Shown: positions 7,568-15,958 of the stretch, in pieces | How the letters are laid out: each line of letters opens with the position of its first letter | Numbering within the stretch: the stretch's first letter is position 1 | Assembly (NCBI GenBank): GCA_030601885.1 | Contig: JAUWAU010000013.1 | Location: 1 to 64,000 of the forward strand | Length of the DNA: 64,000 bases | Source: Armatimonadota bacterium | Lineage (GTDB): Bacteria > Armatimonadota > Zipacnadia > JAUWAU01 | Reading direction: 5' to 3' | Notes under the pieces: generated by a model | What the model was told of the DNA's origin: nothing | Databases searched by the model: none | The model's input: the letters and a program-made list of their open reading frames with translations, nothing else | Program-made: the position numbers and the translations under genes

Positions 7568-8737
7568 ATGAAAACTGTGAATATCGGCCTCGTTGGCGCG
7601 GGGTTCATGGGAAAGGCTCACAGCAACGCCTATCGCGCCGTCTCCTTCTTCTTTCCCGACGTTAAGGCGAAGCCCGTCATGAAAACGATCTGCGACGTGG
7701 ACGTGGGACTGGCGAAACAGCGAATGCAAGACTGGGGCTGGGAGAGCTACGAGAGAAGCTACAAGAAGCTCTGCGCCCGGGATGACATTGACGTGATAGA
7801 CATCTGCACGCCCAACGTCAATCACCTTCCTGTGGTGCTGGAGGCCGCGAGGGCCGGCAAGCCCATGTTGTGCGAGAAGCCTCTGGGCAAGGACGCGAGC
7901 GAGGCGAGACAGATGCTGCGAGCGGTGGAGAAGGCCGGCGTGGTCCACATGGTGAGCCACAACTACCGTCGGTGTCCCGCGGTGTCGCTTGCCAGAAAGA
8001 TGATCGATGGGGGCGCCGTCGGCGACATCTATCACTTCCGCGGCACGTACCTGCAGGACTGGATTGTGGACCCGCAGTTCCCCCTGGTGTGGCGACTGCA
8101 GAAGCGTCTCGCGGGCTCCGGCGCCCTCGGGGACCTCGTGGCGCACTCGGTGGATTTGGCCCTGTATCTGGTGGGCGAGGTAAGCAGCGTCGCCGCTACC
8201 GTGGAGACGTTCATCAAGCAGCGCCCTCTGCCGGAGCAGGTCACCGGCGGGCTCCGGGCACGGGGAGCGGGAAGAGGTAAGCGGAAGGGCAAGGTGACGG
8301 TGGACGATGCGGCCATCGTGCTGGCCCGGTTCAAGGACGCGCCGGCGATCGCCACATTCGAGGCGACGCGCTTCGCCCTGGGTCGGCGGAATCAGAACCG
8401 CTTCGAGATCAACGGGAGCAAGGGGAGTCTGGCTTGGGACCTGGAGCGCATGAACGAGCTTGAGTACTACGATGGCGCTGCCCCCGAGGGGCGGCAGGGC
8501 TTCAAAACGATCCTGGCCACCGATGCGACTCATCCCTACATGCAGGCCTACTGGCCACCGGCGCATAACTTGGGCTACGAGCACAGCACGATCAATACGG
8601 TGTATGACTTCCTCAACGCCGTCGCGGCGAAGAAGATACCGAAGCCAAACTTCGAGGATGGGCTTATTGTGAACGCCGTCATGGATGCGGTGCTGGCGGC
8701 GGCGAAGAGCAAGAGGTGGGAGAGGGTGAGGGCGTGA
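7568..8737 (+). CDS. Gfo/Idh/MocA family NAD(P)-dependent oxidoreductase
   Basis: 389 residues. The ATG at 7568 has GGGAGGA ten bases upstream; an upstream ATG at 7544 has no ribosome site. The N-terminal Rossmann fold shows GLVGAGFMGKAHSNAYR and DICTPNVNHL, then the signature EKPLGKD. The second domain carries the HNYRRCPAV catalytic-region segment and the LGDLVAHSVDLALYL helix, where the His is usual for the family. These enzymes oxidise or reduce sugars and inositols. A TIM-barrel isomerase/epimerase follows on the same strand, a common pairing for catabolism of unusual sugars or inositol. Substrate cannot be read from sequence. Confidence 0.9.
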   Translation: MKTVNIGLVGAGFMGKAHSNAYRAVSFFFPDVKAKPVMKTICDVDVGLAKQRMQDWGWESYERSYKKLCARDDIDVIDICTPNVNHLPVVLEAARAGKPMLCEKPLGKDASEARQMLRAVEKAGVVHMVSHNYRRCPAVSLARKMIDGGAVGDIYHFRGTYLQDWIVDPQFPLVWRLQKRLAGSGALGDLVAHSVDLALYLVGEVSSVAATVETFIKQRPLPEQVTGGLRARGAGRGKRKGKVTVDDAAIVLARFKDAPAIATFEATRFALGRRNQNRFEINGSKGSLAWDLERMNELEYYDGAAPEGRQGFKTILATDATHPYMQAYWPPAHNLGYEHSTINTVYDFLNAVAAKKIPKPNFEDGLIVNAVMDAVLAAAKSKRWERVRA

Positions 8738-8761
8738 GGCAGTGGTTGGTGGTCAGACACG

Positions 8762-8840
8762 GCAAAGGCGGCGGGGGACGGTCGCCGACGCGCCAAAGCC
8801 GCTATGGCGACGGCGCGAGCCCCCGCCCTACAATAAGGCA
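8762..8840. repeat. Dispersed nested-hairpin repeat, copy 2
   Basis: The left 70 bases match 3298-3371, and the right 24 bases (8817-8840) match exactly the reverse complement of 1249-1272. The outer pair (GGCGGGGG near 8770 with CCCCCGCC near 8820) encloses a second inverted part (GGTCGCC with GGCGACG). It fills the spacer before the isomerase gene. Just upstream, 8736-8758 carries the other intergenic repeat type (GGCAGTGGTTGGTGGTCAG). Confidence 0.7.
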
Positions 8841-8864
8841 GTCACATACGGAGGACTGAGGACG

Positions 8865-9830
8865 ATGAAGATCGGTGTACTTACGGCTCCGTGGAGCGAG
8901 CAGCCCCTGGAAGAGGTCCTGGATTATCTTTGCGAGTCCGGACTCGAGGCCGTCGAGATTGGGACCGGCAACTACCCCGGCGCGAACCACTGCAACCCCT
9001 TTGAGCTGAATAAGAGCGCCGCGAAGCGGAGGGCATTCCTGCAGGCCATCCAGAGCCGGGGCCTCATATTGTCTGCCCTGAGCTGCCACGGCAATCCGCT
9101 CCATCCGAACCGGCGAATGGCGGAGGAGAGCCACAAGGTGCACCGTGAGACGGTGAAGCTCGCCGAGAAGCTCGGGGTGAGCTGCGTCATTAACTTCTCG
9201 GGCCTGCCGGCCGGATCGCCGCGGGACCGAGTGCCCAACTGGGTCGTTGCGCCGTGGCCGGAGGACCACCTCGAGGCGGTGACGTATCAGTGGGACGAGG
9301 TGGCGATTCCCTACTGGAAGCGGGAGAACAGGTACGCGGATCGGTACGGGGTTGACATCTGCTTCGAGATGCACCCGAACTTCCTCGTGTACAACCCCGA
9401 AACACTCATGAGACTGCGGGACGCATGCGGCGAACGCATGTGCGCCAACTTCGACCCGAGCCACCTGTTCTGGCAGGGAATTGACGCGCCGGCTGCCATT
9501 CGCTTCCTGGGCGCCGATGTCATCAAGCACTTCCACGCCAAGGACAGCCTCGTCGATCCGCAGAATGCCGCGGTCAACGGGGTACTGGACATAAAGCACT
9601 ACGGAGACGAGATGAACCGCGCCTGGATCTTCCGAACGGTCGGCTATGGGCACGACTACGCCACCTGGAAGGCCATTGTGAGCGAGCTGCGGCTCATCGG
9701 CTACGACTTCGTTCTGAGCATCGAGCACGAGGACAGCCTGATGTCGGCCGACGAGGGCTTCCAGAAGGCCGTGAGCTTCTTGAAGCAGGTAATGATTTCA
9801 GAGCTGCCGGGCGAAATGACGTGGGCGTGA
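8865..9830 (+). CDS. Sugar phosphate isomerase/epimerase, xylose isomerase-like TIM barrel
   Basis: 321 residues. The ATG at 8865 follows CGGAGGACTGAGGACG; a longer frame upstream is translated repeat and was discarded. AP endonuclease 2/xylose-isomerase-like barrel with the usual metal-ligand segments: LEAVEIGTGNYPG, the FEMHPNFLVYN strand, ANFDPSHLFWQG, VIKHFHAKDSL, and a final SIEHEDS. Together the Glu, Asp, His and Glu positions of these segments form the divalent metal site in the family. The Gfo/Idh/MocA gene upstream suggests a shared pathway for an oxidised sugar or inositol. Not an isomerase I can name more closely. Confidence 0.88.
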   Translation: MKIGVLTAPWSEQPLEEVLDYLCESGLEAVEIGTGNYPGANHCNPFELNKSAAKRRAFLQAIQSRGLILSALSCHGNPLHPNRRMAEESHKVHRETVKLAEKLGVSCVINFSGLPAGSPRDRVPNWVVAPWPEDHLEAVTYQWDEVAIPYWKRENRYADRYGVDICFEMHPNFLVYNPETLMRLRDACGERMCANFDPSHLFWQGIDAPAAIRFLGADVIKHFHAKDSLVDPQNAAVNGVLDIKHYGDEMNRAWIFRTVGYGHDYATWKAIVSELRLIGYDFVLSIEHEDSLMSADEGFQKAVSFLKQVMISELPGEMTWA

Positions 9831-9865
9831 GGAAGGCAGGGGAAAGGGTTAAGGGTCAAGGGTAA

Positions 9866-9945
9866 ACGGCCGTGGTTAGTGGATAGTGGTCAGTAACGGC
9901 TAAGGAGGGGCGGGGATGGGCATGCCGGCCCTGCAATGACGCACG
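9866..9945. repeat. Intergenic GTGGTTAGTGG...CAGTAACGG repeat
   Basis: GTGGTTAGTGGATAGTGGTC, then AGTAACGGC and a GGGGCGGGGATGGGCATG tail, align with 21770-21848 (CAGTGGTTGGTGGCCAGTGG, CAGTAACGGC, GGCGCGGATAGGCATC). Shorter relatives occur at 3373 and 8736. All lie outside genes. Confidence 0.5.
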
Positions 9946-9959
9946 AGCCGACAAACAAC

Positions 9960-9985
9960 AGGGGAGCCCGCGGAGGGGCTCCCCT
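9960..9985 (+). terminator. Hairpin after the isomerase gene
   Basis: A 10-bp stem (AGGGGAGCCC with GGGCTCCCCT) has a six-base loop, followed by TATGGCGTTTT. The T-run is weak and displaced, so intrinsic termination is likely but not certain. A related core (AGCCC, GCGGAG loop, GGGCT) recurs after clpC at 14728. The remaining bases to 10159 hold only the ilvE promoter and leader. Confidence 0.55.
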
Positions 9986-10013
9986 ATGGCGTTTTGGCGG
10001 CCTGCGGCGTTGC

Positions 10014-10042
10014 TTGTCACGGTCAGGTATTTCTGCTATACT
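10014..10042 (+). promoter_or_regulatory. Sigma-70 promoter for ilvE
   Basis: TTGTCA (10014-10019) and TATACT (10037-10042) are separated by exactly 17 bases. The leader to the ATG at 10160 is about 110 bases. It contains TCAACGGCTCGGCG (10051-10064), a 14-mer also found just downstream of the TATACT at 40202. I saw no T-box or leucine/valine leader peptide. Confidence 0.65.
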
Positions 10043-10159
10043 GCCGCACGTCAACGGCTCGGCGCTTTCTAGCGAAATGGCTTAGCCAAGCGGCGAGCAG
10101 TTTCGTAACGCCCCGTTCGCATCATTGTTTCAAAACCGCAGTATGCAAAGGTGATGCCA

Positions 10160-11038
10160 ATGAGCCTCGTCGTATACATCGACGGGGCATATGTGCCCAA
10201 AGACCAGGCATCCGTATCTGTCTACGATCACGGTCTATTATATGGGGACGGTGTCTTTGAGGGTATCAGAGCGTATAATGGGCGAGTGTTCAAGCTCGAC
10301 GAGCATCTCCGGCGGCTCCAGGTGTCGGCGCAGTTCCTGCAGCTTGAGATCCCGCTGCCGATTGACGAGTTGCGTGAGGCGATCCTGGAGACGTTGAGAC
10401 GCAATGAGCTGCGAGACGCCTATGTTCGGGTGTTGGTCACGCGGGGAAAAGGGGACCTGGGGCTCGACCCACGCAAGTGCCTACGGCCGACGGTGGTGAT
10501 CATCGCCGACACGATCCAGCTATTGCCTCCGGAGGTCTACGAGGGTGGCATCGAGTTGGCATGCGCCAGTGTTCGCCGCCCGCCGCCCGACGTGTTTCCG
10601 GCACAGATCAAGTCGCTGAACTACCTCAACAGCATTCTGGCCAAGATGGAAGCTATCCGGCAGGGATTCGACGAAGCCATCATGCTCAACACTGATGGCT
10701 TCGTGGCAGAATGTACTGGGGAGAACATCTTTCTGGTCCGTGACGGGCGTCTCGTGACAACGCCGTCGTATGCCGGCATACTGGAAGGGGTCACCCGGAA
10801 CACCGTCATCGCGATGGCGTCCGAGCTGCAGATCGAGGTGCAGGAGAGGCTTTTCACCCTGGTCGATGTCTACAGTGCGGCAGAGTGTTTCTTGACGGGC
10901 ACCGCCGCTGAGATGGTGCCGGTGGTCAAGGTGGACGGCCGGACCATTGGCGATGGGCGGCCCGGGCCGATTACGGCGAAGTTCACTGAGCATTTCCGCA
11001 TCTTGACTCAGACTGAAGGTGTGCCAATATACGAATAG
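10160..11038 (+). CDS. ilvE: Branched-chain amino acid aminotransferase (class IV)
   Basis: 292 residues. PLP-dependent fold-type IV transaminase, last step of Leu/Ile/Val synthesis and first of their breakdown, glutamate as partner. It begins YIDGAYVPKDQASVSVYDHG, then the YGDGVFEGIRAYNGRVFKL block. The catalytic Lys lies in PAQIKSLNYLNSILAK. The PLP-holding TENIFLV-like segment reads AECTGENIFLVRDG, followed by GILEGVTRNTVI and AECFLTGTAAEMVPVV. These match IlvE more than D-amino acid transaminase or ADC lyase. GTG (10151) and two ATGs (10154, 10160) compete; I chose 10160 because AAAGG is eight bases upstream. It is probably a single-gene unit with its own promoter. Confidence 0.92.
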   Translation: MSLVVYIDGAYVPKDQASVSVYDHGLLYGDGVFEGIRAYNGRVFKLDEHLRRLQVSAQFLQLEIPLPIDELREAILETLRRNELRDAYVRVLVTRGKGDLGLDPRKCLRPTVVIIADTIQLLPPEVYEGGIELACASVRRPPPDVFPAQIKSLNYLNSILAKMEAIRQGFDEAIMLNTDGFVAECTGENIFLVRDGRLVTTPSYAGILEGVTRNTVIAMASELQIEVQERLFTLVDVYSAAECFLTGTAAEMVPVVKVDGRTIGDGRPGPITAKFTEHFRILTQTEGVPIYE

Positions 11039-11246
11039 GGCCACCAGGCTTGGCCGATTGTGGAGGAAGCCTGGTAGGGAACTGCCGTTGTGTGACGTGT
11101 GCAGCAAGCGCGCGTGAGGGGAAGAGCCGCCGTCTCACACGCGCTCGGCGGACGCGACGTGGAGAGAAGCCGCGAGCGTGGCCGGCTGGCGTGGATGTAG
11201 CTGAGAGGGCCGTCGGAACAACCTGGCCAGTCGTGGGGAGGGTGCA

Positions 11247-12008
11247 GTGGAGCTGTGGGAACGCTTCAGCGGGCATGCGAGGCGCGCCGTGTTGCTTGCC
11301 CATGACGAGACGCCGCGGGCGAGGCTGCCACGGATTGGAACGGAGCATCTTCTACTTGGGCTGCTGCGGTTGGGCGAGGGCATGGCTGTTGACATTCTTC
11401 AGAGTCTGGAGGTGGATCTGGACTGGCTTCGAGGCGAATTGCGACGCCAACTCCAACGTGGGGGCGCGGAGGAGCCCGCCACCGAGGTCGCCTTTACTCC
11501 CGAGGCGCAGAAGGTGCTTCAATACGCCTATAACGAAGCGAAAAACATGGGGCAGGCCTACATCGGTACGGAGCACCTTCTCATCGGGTTGGTCCGGGAG
11601 AACCGCGGTGCATCCTACCGTATACTCAAGCGTTGCGGCGTCGGCGTGCGCAAGGTCCGCCAGGAGCTGAAGCGTGGCGTTGCGGCCATCGAGGAGCGGC
11701 CAAAACGGGGCAGGATGGGGTTGCCGAAACTGGAGGAACTGGGGGCTACCGTGGCCCAGTTCATGCGCAAGTGGCACCCAGGACCGAAGGGGAAGGGCGC
11801 GAAGGTGGATGATTTCGGCCGCAGTGTGGCACAACTCGCCCGCGCGGCGGACCTGGATGCGCTCGTTCTGGTGATCGGCCGCGATGGCCTGTGGTGCGCC
11901 CTGACGACGAAGCCGCTGGTTGACTTGACGGAACTACTCTCTGATGTCAAGCGTCTATCCGAAAGCGAGAAGGGTCACGCGCCGGAGGAGGATGAACCTG
12001 ACGAGTGA
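11247..12008 (+). CDS. Stand-alone Clp-N domain protein, truncated ClpC paralogue
   Basis: 253 residues from GTG 11247 after GGGGAGG. Residues 1-145 are a complete double Clp-N module ([36 protein letters not shown], and a second repeat with [16 protein letters not shown]), the substrate/adaptor-binding part of ClpC. There is no AAA+ domain and no Walker motif. The segment VDDFGRSVAQLARAADLDAL is a decayed version of the ClpC linker [20 protein letters not shown], after which a novel acidic tail (EKGHAPEEDEPDE) ends the protein. It stops 220 bases before clpC. The frame is open and well formed, so I do not call it a pseudogene. It could compete for or deliver ClpC substrates or adaptors. Confidence 0.85.
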   Translation: MELWERFSGHARRAVLLAHDETPRARLPRIGTEHLLLGLLRLGEGMAVDILQSLEVDLDWLRGELRRQLQRGGAEEPATEVAFTPEAQKVLQYAYNEAKNMGQAYIGTEHLLIGLVRENRGASYRILKRCGVGVRKVRQELKRGVAAIEERPKRGRMGLPKLEELGATVAQFMRKWHPGPKGKGAKVDDFGRSVAQLARAADLDALVLVIGRDGLWCALTTKPLVDLTELLSDVKRLSESEKGHAPEEDEPDE

Positions 12009-12228
12009 GGCGCTGGAGCAGACGTGCGCCGGCAATGGCAGACGGGTGCGCGGGCATGCTCTGGAAGGATTGCGACGCCGAAAACGGCCGACGGGGTGTG
12101 ATGTTGTTTAGGGTAAGGGCAAGGAGGGCACTGATAAGGGGAACGGGCTGACCGGACGCAACCTCCGTCCGATGACACGGCCGGCAAGGTTCCGGTGTGA
12201 CGTCATCTGCTGCAGGAGGCCGGCAAAT

Positions 12229-14691
12229 ATGGAATTGTGGGAACGGTTCAGCGGCCACGCCCGCCGCGCGGTGCTGCTCGCCCACGACGAGACGCAGCGC
12301 GCCAAGATGCAACGGATCGGAACCGAGCATCTTCTGCTCGGACTGTTGCGTTTGGGCGAGGGAATGGCCGTTGATATCCTTCACAGCCTCGAGGTGGATC
12401 TGGAGTGGCTTCGAGGCGAGCTTCGGCGACAGCTCGAACTCGGCACCGCGGAGGAGCCCACCAGCGAAATCGCCTTTACGCCCGAGGCTACGAAGGTGCT
12501 TCAATACGCCTATAACGAAGCGAAAAACATGGGGCAGGCCTACATCGGTACCGAGCACCTTCTCATCGGGTTGGTCCGGGAGAACCGCGGTGCATCCTAC
12601 CGTATACTCAAGCGTTCCGGCGTTGACTTGGGCAAGGTCCGGCAGGCAGTACAGCGCCACAGTACGATGAGCACCGGGGGACGAGAACGGGGCAAGTCCA
12701 AGACGCCGACGCTCGATCACTTCAGCCGCGATCTGACGCAATTGGCCCGCGAAGGGCGGTTGGATCCACTCATCGGTCGAGAGAACGAAATAGAGCGGGT
12801 CATCCAAATCCTCAGCCGTCGAACGAAGAACAACCCATGCCTCATTGGGGAGCCCGGCGTAGGCAAGACGGCCATCGCCGAGGGGCTGGCACAGCTCATC
12901 ACCGATAGGAGAGTTCCGCAGCCGCTGCACGGCAAGCGCCTGGTGGGCCTGGACCTGGCCGGTATTGTCGCCGGCACCAAGTACCGTGGCGAGTTCGAGG
13001 AACGCATGAAGCGGATCATGGACGAGATCCGTGGGTCGCAGGGCAACATAATCGTCTTTCTGGACGAGCTTCACACGCTGGTGGGAACCGGGGCTGCCGA
13101 AGGTGCGATGGATGCCAGCAACATCCTGAAGCCGGCGCTATCTCGCGGCGAGCTCCGCTGCATTGGCGCCACCACATTGGACGAGTTTCGCAAGTACATC
13201 GAGAAGAACTCTTCCCTGGAGCGACGCTTTCAGGCGGTGACGGTGCGCGAGCCGACGTCTGAGGAAGCCCTCGAGATCTTGCGCGGCATTAATAGCCGGT
13301 ACGAAGATCACCATGGCGTCGATATTACCGAGGAGGCCCTACAGGCTGCCGTGGAGCTGTCGTCACGCTACATAACGGACCGGTGCCTCCCGGACAAGGC
13401 GATCGATCTGGTGGACGAGGCTGGCTCTCGGGTTAAACTGCGCGCGATCTCCGAGCCGCCTACAGTACAGGAGCTGTCGGCAGAACTGCGTGACATCCGG
13501 GCTGATAAGGAGCGTGCGGTCGAGCGGGACGAGTACGAGGACGCCGCGCGACTCCTGGCACGGCAGCAGCAGCTCGAGCGGCACATGGAGCGAGAGCAGG
13601 AGCAGTGGCGCGGGCAGGAGGGCGCCAAGCGAGCACAGGTGACCCGGGAGGATATTGCCCACGTGGTATCCGTCTGGACCGGCGTCCCCGTCACGGCTAT
13701 CTCCATGGAGGAGTCTGAACGTCTTCTGCACATGGAAGAAGCACTGCATGAACGCGTCGTCGGCCAAGACGAGGCCATTCGATCGGTCGCCAAAGCGGTG
13801 CGACGTGCGCGCGCCGGCATCAAAGATCCCCGTCGCCCCACGGGGTCCTTCGTTTTCCTGGGACCCACCGGCGTGGGCAAGACGCTTCTGGCCCGGACGC
13901 TTGCCGAGTTCCTGTTCGGCGACGAGGATGCCTTGGTCCGGGTCGATATGTCCGAGTACATGGAGAAGTTCTCGGTTTCGAGGCTGATCGGCGCGCCTCC
14001 GGGCTATGTGGGCTATGAGGAGAGCGGACAGCTCAGCGAGGCCGTGCGACGCCGGCCCTACTGCGTGGTGTTGCTGGACGAGATCGAGAAGGCGCATCCG
14101 GAGGTCTTCAGCATTCTGCTGCAGGTAATGGAGGACGGCCGCCTGACGGACTCGCAAGGGCGCACCGTTGACTTCAAGAACGCCGTGCTCATCATGACCA
14201 GCAACGTCGGCGCCAGGCAGATCTCGGAAGCCCCGAGGCTCGGCTTTGGCACGGGTCGCCCCGAGGAGGAGCAGCGGAGCGATCCGCAGCAGCGGTACGA
14301 GCGCATGAAAGCGAAGGTCATGGAGGAGCTCAAGAAGACGTTCTCTCCGGAGTTCCTGAATCGTGTTGACGATGTGGTCGTGTTCCACGCCCTCTCTCCG
14401 GAGCAAATCACCGACATCGTTGACATTGAGTTGAGGCGCCTCCGCGATCAGATCGAGCCCATGGGCATCACGCTCGACGTGACCGAGGAGGTTCACGCCC
14501 TGTTGGCGCGAGAGGGCTACGACCCCGCGTATGGCGCTCGCCCGCTGCGTCGGGCAATGCGCCGCCTGCTTGAGGATCCGCTCGCCGAGAAGGCGCTCCA
14601 GCGCGAAGACGACGAGCCGCTTAACATCGTGGCCGAGCTGGAGAATGACGAAATCGTCTTCAAGACCCTGAAGATATCAGTTACGGCGTAG
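12229..14691 (+). CDS. clpC: ATP-dependent Clp protease ATP-binding subunit ClpC
   Basis: 820 residues, full length for ClpC. ATG 12229 follows GGAGG at nine bases; the frame extends upstream without another ribosome site. Order: double Clp-N (1-145), linker [12 protein letters not shown], first AAA+ domain with Walker [10 protein letters not shown] and Walker [13 protein letters not shown], a coiled M-domain with a UVR-like segment ([19 protein letters not shown]), second AAA+ with [13 protein letters not shown] and [14 protein letters not shown], and the C-terminal D2-small domain. It unfolds substrates for ClpP. Neither mcsA/mcsB nor ctsR is next to it, unlike Firmicutes; instead a Clp-N-only paralogue lies upstream. 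The downstream order (yacL-like, ispD-ispF) matches the Firmicute clpC neighbourhood. Confidence 0.95.
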   Translation: MELWERFSGHARRAVLLAHDETQRAKMQRIGTEHLLLGLLRLGEGMAVDILHSLEVDLEWLRGELRRQLELGTAEEPTSEIAFTPEATKVLQYAYNEAKNMGQAYIGTEHLLIGLVRENRGASYRILKRSGVDLGKVRQAVQRHSTMSTGGRERGKSKTPTLDHFSRDLTQLAREGRLDPLIGRENEIERVIQILSRRTKNNPCLIGEPGVGKTAIAEGLAQLITDRRVPQPLHGKRLVGLDLAGIVAGTKYRGEFEERMKRIMDEIRGSQGNIIVFLDELHTLVGTGAAEGAMDASNILKPALSRGELRCIGATTLDEFRKYIEKNSSLERRFQAVTVREPTSEEALEILRGINSRYEDHHGVDITEEALQAAVELSSRYITDRCLPDKAIDLVDEAGSRVKLRAISEPPTVQELSAELRDIRADKERAVERDEYEDAARLLARQQQLERHMEREQEQWRGQEGAKRAQVTREDIAHVVSVWTGVPVTAISMEESERLLHMEEALHERVVGQDEAIRSVAKAVRRARAGIKDPRRPTGSFVFLGPTGVGKTLLARTLAEFLFGDEDALVRVDMSEYMEKFSVSRLIGAPPGYVGYEESGQLSEAVRRRPYCVVLLDEIEKAHPEVFSILLQVMEDGRLTDSQGRTVDFKNAVLIMTSNVGARQISEAPRLGFGTGRPEEEQRSDPQQRYERMKAKVMEELKKTFSPEFLNRVDDVVVFHALSPEQITDIVDIELRRLRDQIEPMGITLDVTEEVHALLAREGYDPAYGARPLRRAMRRLLEDPLAEKALQREDDEPLNIVAELENDEIVFKTLKISVTA

Positions 14692-14727
14692 ATGTCTGTT
14701 GCCGCCGCCGGTCGATGTCGGGGCAGC

Positions 14728-14744
14728 AGCCCTGCGGAGGGGCT
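14728..14744 (+). terminator. Small hairpin downstream of clpC
   Basis: AGCCC (14728-14732) pairs with GGGCT (14740-14744) around TGCGGAG, the same core as in the hairpin at 9960-9985. There is no T-run. It may be a weak terminator or processing site between clpC and the yacL-like gene. Confidence 0.35.
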
Positions 14745-14824
14745 CGCCGGCGGACCGTTCGCCGCCATCGCGTGCTGTACTATGCCGTGGCGATGCTGCT
14801 GCTGGCGACTGAGGAGACGGTCTC

Positions 14825-15958
14825 GTGGTCTATAGGGGGCTGCTATCTGTTTACACCGTTGTGGTCACCATCGCTGGCGGGTGGGCGAGCTACAACTTCA
14901 CGGGCAGGGTCTTCCTCCAGGTCCCCCGGGTGCAGAGCGTCCTCGCGGCAGAGCCCGGGTCAAGGACGGAGATCGGCTGCTTCATTGGGTTTACCATCGT
15001 CGGACTGCTCCTTGGATTCCTCGTTTCCCTGGTGACGTTTCGCAAGCTCGTCGTCGTCATTCACCAGATCGAGAGTATGCCATTCCTGGAGAAGCTGGCG
15101 ATCATGTCCGGGCTCATCTTGGGGCTCGTGGTGGCGCTGCTATTGGTGTGGCCGTTTCGCGTGTCCCTCGGGCCAATGGCGCTGCCGCTCCAGTTGTTGG
15201 CTGGCACCATAGGAGTCATCCTCGGCGTGGCCATGGCACGCAGTGCCATCAGTCAACTGGGTCAGATCTTCCCAGCGATGCGCGCAGAGCACGACGGACG
15301 GTATGCCGGCCGCAGCACGATCAAGCTCCTGGATGCCAACATCATCATTGACGGCCGCATCGCGGAGATATGCAAGACGGGCTTTATCGAAGGGCCGCTC
15401 CTGGTTCCGGCGTTCGTGCTCCAGGAGGTCCAGAACATGGCCGACCACGCGGACGATCTCAGGCGAGCTCGTGGCCGCCGGGGGCTGGACGTGCTGAACC
15501 GAGTGCGCAAAGAGCTGGATGTGGAGGTGGAGGTGTTGGAAGAGTACGGCGAGGATGACGACGAATCGGACAGCGTAGACCTGCGGCTGGTGAAACTGGC
15601 CCGCCGACAGGGCGCGGCGGTGATCACCAACGACTACAACCTCAACAAGATCGCCGAGCTGCACGGCGTCGGCGTGCTCAATGTTAACGAACTGGCCAGC
15701 GCGATAAAGCCGCAGTTCATTCCCGGGGATGGGCTGATCGTGACGCTGATGCGACCCGGCAACCAGCCGCGACAGGCCATCGGATACCTGGACGACGGTA
15801 CGATGGTGGTGGTGGAGCAGGCCAGTGACTTCATCGGTCAAGAAGTCGATGTGGTGGTCACGAACACGCTGCAGAAGGTAACCGGAAAGATGATCTTCGG
15901 CGAGCTGAAGTCCGACGGACAGCAGCCGCAGCCTACCAGGAAGGCAACGCAGCCTTGA
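14825..15958 (+). CDS. PIN/TRAM domain membrane protein (YacL-like)
   Basis: 377 residues from GTG 14825, GAGGAG eight bases upstream. The N-terminal third has about four membrane spans (LSVYTVVVTIAGGW, CFIGFTIVGLLLGFLVSLV, LAIMSGLILGLVVALLLV, LLAGTIGVILGVAMA). A PIN nuclease domain follows (about 160-280) with acidic residues in LLDANIIIDGR, LQEVQNMAD, DLRLVKLAR and ITNDYNLNKIAEL. A TRAM domain ends it (PGDGLIVTLMRPG, GYLDDGTMVVVE). This is the YacL architecture that lies between clpC/radA/disA and ispD in Firmicutes. Probably a membrane-tethered RNase or RNA-binding protein; substrate unknown. Its stop overlaps the ispDF start as TTGA. Confidence 0.9.
   Translation: MVYRGLLSVYTVVVTIAGGWASYNFTGRVFLQVPRVQSVLAAEPGSRTEIGCFIGFTIVGLLLGFLVSLVTFRKLVVVIHQIESMPFLEKLAIMSGLILGLVVALLLVWPFRVSLGPMALPLQLLAGTIGVILGVAMARSAISQLGQIFPAMRAEHDGRYAGRSTIKLLDANIIIDGRIAEICKTGFIEGPLLVPAFVLQEVQNMADHADDLRRARGRRGLDVLNRVRKELDVEVEVLEEYGEDDDESDSVDLRLVKLARRQGAAVITNDYNLNKIAELHGVGVLNVNELASAIKPQFIPGDGLIVTLMRPGNQPRQAIGYLDDGTMVVVEQASDFIGQEVDVVVTNTLQKVTGKMIFGELKSDGQQPQPTRKATQP

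Noticed and set aside
9990-10160. T-box or attenuator leader before ilvE
   Set aside because: No specifier stem, T-box bulge or leader peptide with repeated branched-chain codons was found.
11247-12008. Clp-N gene as a clpC pseudogene
   Set aside because: The frame is open with a good ribosome site, and the tail is not a frameshifted AAA+ domain; truncation looks ancient and maintained.
13363-14496. 377-codon minus-strand frame within clpC
   Set aside because: Antisense shadow of a conserved gene; no protein-like motifs.
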